Below are positions 63,123 through 64,000 of a DNA stretch of 64,000 bases, piece after piece. Below the pieces are notes generated by a model. The model ran no database searches. It was not told the origin of the DNA and worked only from the letters and a program-made list of their open reading frames with translations. How positions within the stretch are numbered: the first letter of the stretch is position 1; each line of letters opens with the position of its first letter. Origin of the DNA: Chitinophagaceae bacterium LGM1 (GTDB lineage Bacteria > Bacteroidota > Bacteroidia > Chitinophagales > Chitinophagaceae); NCBI GenBank assembly GCA_018604165.1, contig CP075895.1, positions 2,723,001-2,787,000 on the forward strand, written 5' to 3'. Made by a program: the position numbers and the translations under genes.

Positions 63123-63404
63123 TTATTGCGTTACTTCTATTTTAATTTCAGAATGTATTTTCAATTTGTACCCTTGCTCAGTACAATGGTTGAAGAATGA
63201 AGACAGATGTTGTATGTTCTGCTTCAATTCTGCTATACGTTGTAATGCCTGCGCATTGGGTTTGCCTTTTTTCTCCTCGTGCCTGAGGTTCTTCAGCGCC
63301 TGGAACCCGATTTTGTCGTTCAGCAGCGACAGTATCACGTCCTTAGCCTCTGAAGCGTCAAAATCTCCTTTTATCAGTGCGATGTTTTCCGTTTTGTTGT
63401 ACAT
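63123..63404 (-). CDS. 93-aa conserved partner of SbtA
   Basis: A soluble, charged, mostly helical protein: IALIKGDFDASEAKDVILSLL at the start, a long helix (ALQRIAELKQNIQHLSSFF) and an end strand KLKIHSEIKIEV. I recall similar proteins beside SbtA in other Bacteroidota. In cyanobacteria the partner SbtB is a PII-like protein; this one shows no PII T-loop pattern, so it may be an unrelated regulator or stabiliser. First gene of the sbtA operon, nine bases before the permease. Confidence 0.75.
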   Translation of the reverse strand: MYNKTENIALIKGDFDASEAKDVILSLLNDKIGFQALKNLRHEEKKGKPNAQALQRIAELKQNIQHLSSFFNHCTEQGYKLKIHSEIKIEVTQ

Positions 63405-63454
63405 AAATTTTCAATTTTGATGCAAATTTGAATTAGTTTATTGATTTATTTTTA

Positions 63455-63491
63455 TTTATGTTTATAATCAAATGCATAAACGTTATTTATG
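63455..63491. promoter_or_regulatory. Candidate LysR operator: TTTATG/CATAAA half-sites
   Basis: TTTATG (63455-63460), CATAAA (63475-63480) and TTTATG (63486-63491) form two overlapping dyads between the divergent sbtA operon and the LysR gene; the last half-site contains the LysR ATG. Placement and A/T-rich dyads are as expected for LysR autoregulation; the region's high AT content means some chance dyads. Confidence 0.4.
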
Positions 63492-64000
63492 AATTATACA
63501 TTACACCAATTGCAGATTTTTCTGAAAATAGCCCAAACACACAGTGTTACTAAGGCCGCAGAAGAGCTGCACCTTACGCAGCCTGCAGTATCAATACAGT
63601 TAAAAAACTTTCAGGCACAGTTTGATATACCGCTTACAGAAGTAATAGGGCGAAACATATACATCACAGACTTTGGCAAAGAAATAGCCGCGGCGGCTGA
63701 AAAAATACTGGAACAGGTGTATGACATCAACTATAAGATGCACGCCTACAAAGGCCAGTTGATAGGCAAGCTGAAAATATCTGTGGTATCTACCGCCAAA
63801 TATGTAATACCCTACTTCCTGTCCGACTTTGTGAAACAACACACGGGTATAGAATTGGTAATAGATGTAACAAACAAAGCCAAAGTGCTGGAAACACTTG
63901 ACAAAAACGAAGTTGATTTTTCGATGGTATCTATATTGCCCAATAATATGAATGTGCAGAAGATAGACCTATTGAAAAACAAACTATACTTAGTAGGCAA
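63489..64000 (+). CDS. LysR-family transcriptional regulator (3' truncated by window edge)
   Basis: About 170 residues visible. N-terminal winged helix-turn-helix: MNYTLHQLQIFLKIAQTHS, then VTKAAEELHLTQPAVSIQLKNF, the standard LysR pattern; the effector domain follows (GKLKISVVSTAKYVIPYFL). It faces away from the 93-aa/sbtA operon, as CbbR/CmpR-type regulators face carbon-uptake genes. Control of sbtA is inferred from position only. Confidence 0.92.
   Translation, partial: MNYTLHQLQIFLKIAQTHSVTKAAEELHLTQPAVSIQLKNFQAQFDIPLTEVIGRNIYITDFGKEIAAAAEKILEQVYDINYKMHAYKGQLIGKLKISVVSTAKYVIPYFLSDFVKQHTGIELVIDVTNKAKVLETLDKNEVDFSMVSILPNNMNVQKIDLLKNKLYLVG

Overview
The window looks like chromosomal DNA of a Bacteroidota member, probably near Chitinophagaceae or related environmental lineages (inference). 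The support is: at least eight secreted proteins ending in a type IX secretion (T9SS) type A sorting domain with the YPNP-type signature; a bacillithiol enzyme BshC; DUF6089-like and PorT-like outer-membrane barrels; the rpsF-rpsR-rplI order without ssb; and a textbook Bacteroidota promoter (TTTG-N20-TACCTTTG) before rpsF. The DNA is AT-rich (by eye about 40% GC). No rRNA, tRNA, CRISPR, prophage or transposase gene was seen. || Layout. 1-5.1 kb: 3' end of inorganic pyrophosphatase, a UMF1 transporter and a metallo-hydrolase, a two-gene nucleotidyltransferase cassette bracketed by a duplicated piece of the hydrolase gene, a small DUF5679-like protein and a TolB-like propeller. 5.1-7.5 kb: fluoride exporter CrcB, MgtC and the E2 subunit OdhB. 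7.7-19.8 kb: surface-protein region with an RHS-like secreted protein, a subtilase with its partner lipoprotein, two giant Ig-repeat adhesin-like paralogues separated by a 271-bp inverted-repeat element, and a DUF6089 barrel; an RsmB-like methyltransferase lies among them. 20-29.8 kb: thioredoxin, RadC, an oxidoreductase, lipoprotein and sugar transferase run, then FolC, a TonB-like protein, a radical SAM protein, a membrane protein and a DUF1835 protein on the minus strand. 29.8-34 kb: an unusual regulatory region with a 21-bp-phased operator-like array, then two T9SS cargo genes around a membrane protein. 34.3-42 kb: BshC, a barrel, Mpl, a DEDDh exonuclease, a Dpm-like glycosyltransferase and an ASST-like protein, plus a 44-residue lipoprotein gene. 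42.3-43.5 kb: ribosomal operon S6-S18-L9 with a structured leader. 43.6-49.5 kb: three surface or outer-membrane protein genes. 49.7-57.6 kb: Tex, a DUF1624 membrane protein, an AT-rich orphan, Aat, a phospholipase D and a membrane-bound hydrolase. 57.7-64 kb: a type I secretion set (ABC, HlyD, TolC) whose ATPase has lost several catalytic motifs, preceded by an SbtA-type bicarbonate permease with a 93-residue partner and a divergent LysR regulator, which together look like an inorganic-carbon uptake module. || How it fits together. Much of the window serves the envelope: T9SS cargo, outer-membrane barrels, polysaccharide priming, peptidoglycan recycling and export. Several T9SS cargo genes share an ATATAGTTAA element upstream, suggesting joint control. 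The most novel-looking items are the nucleotidyltransferase cassette with its rebuilt host-gene end, the 271-bp inverted-repeat element with compensatory changes, the 21-bp-phased TTCGT array, the in-frame TGA in one adhesin gene and the SbtA/93-aa/LysR module.
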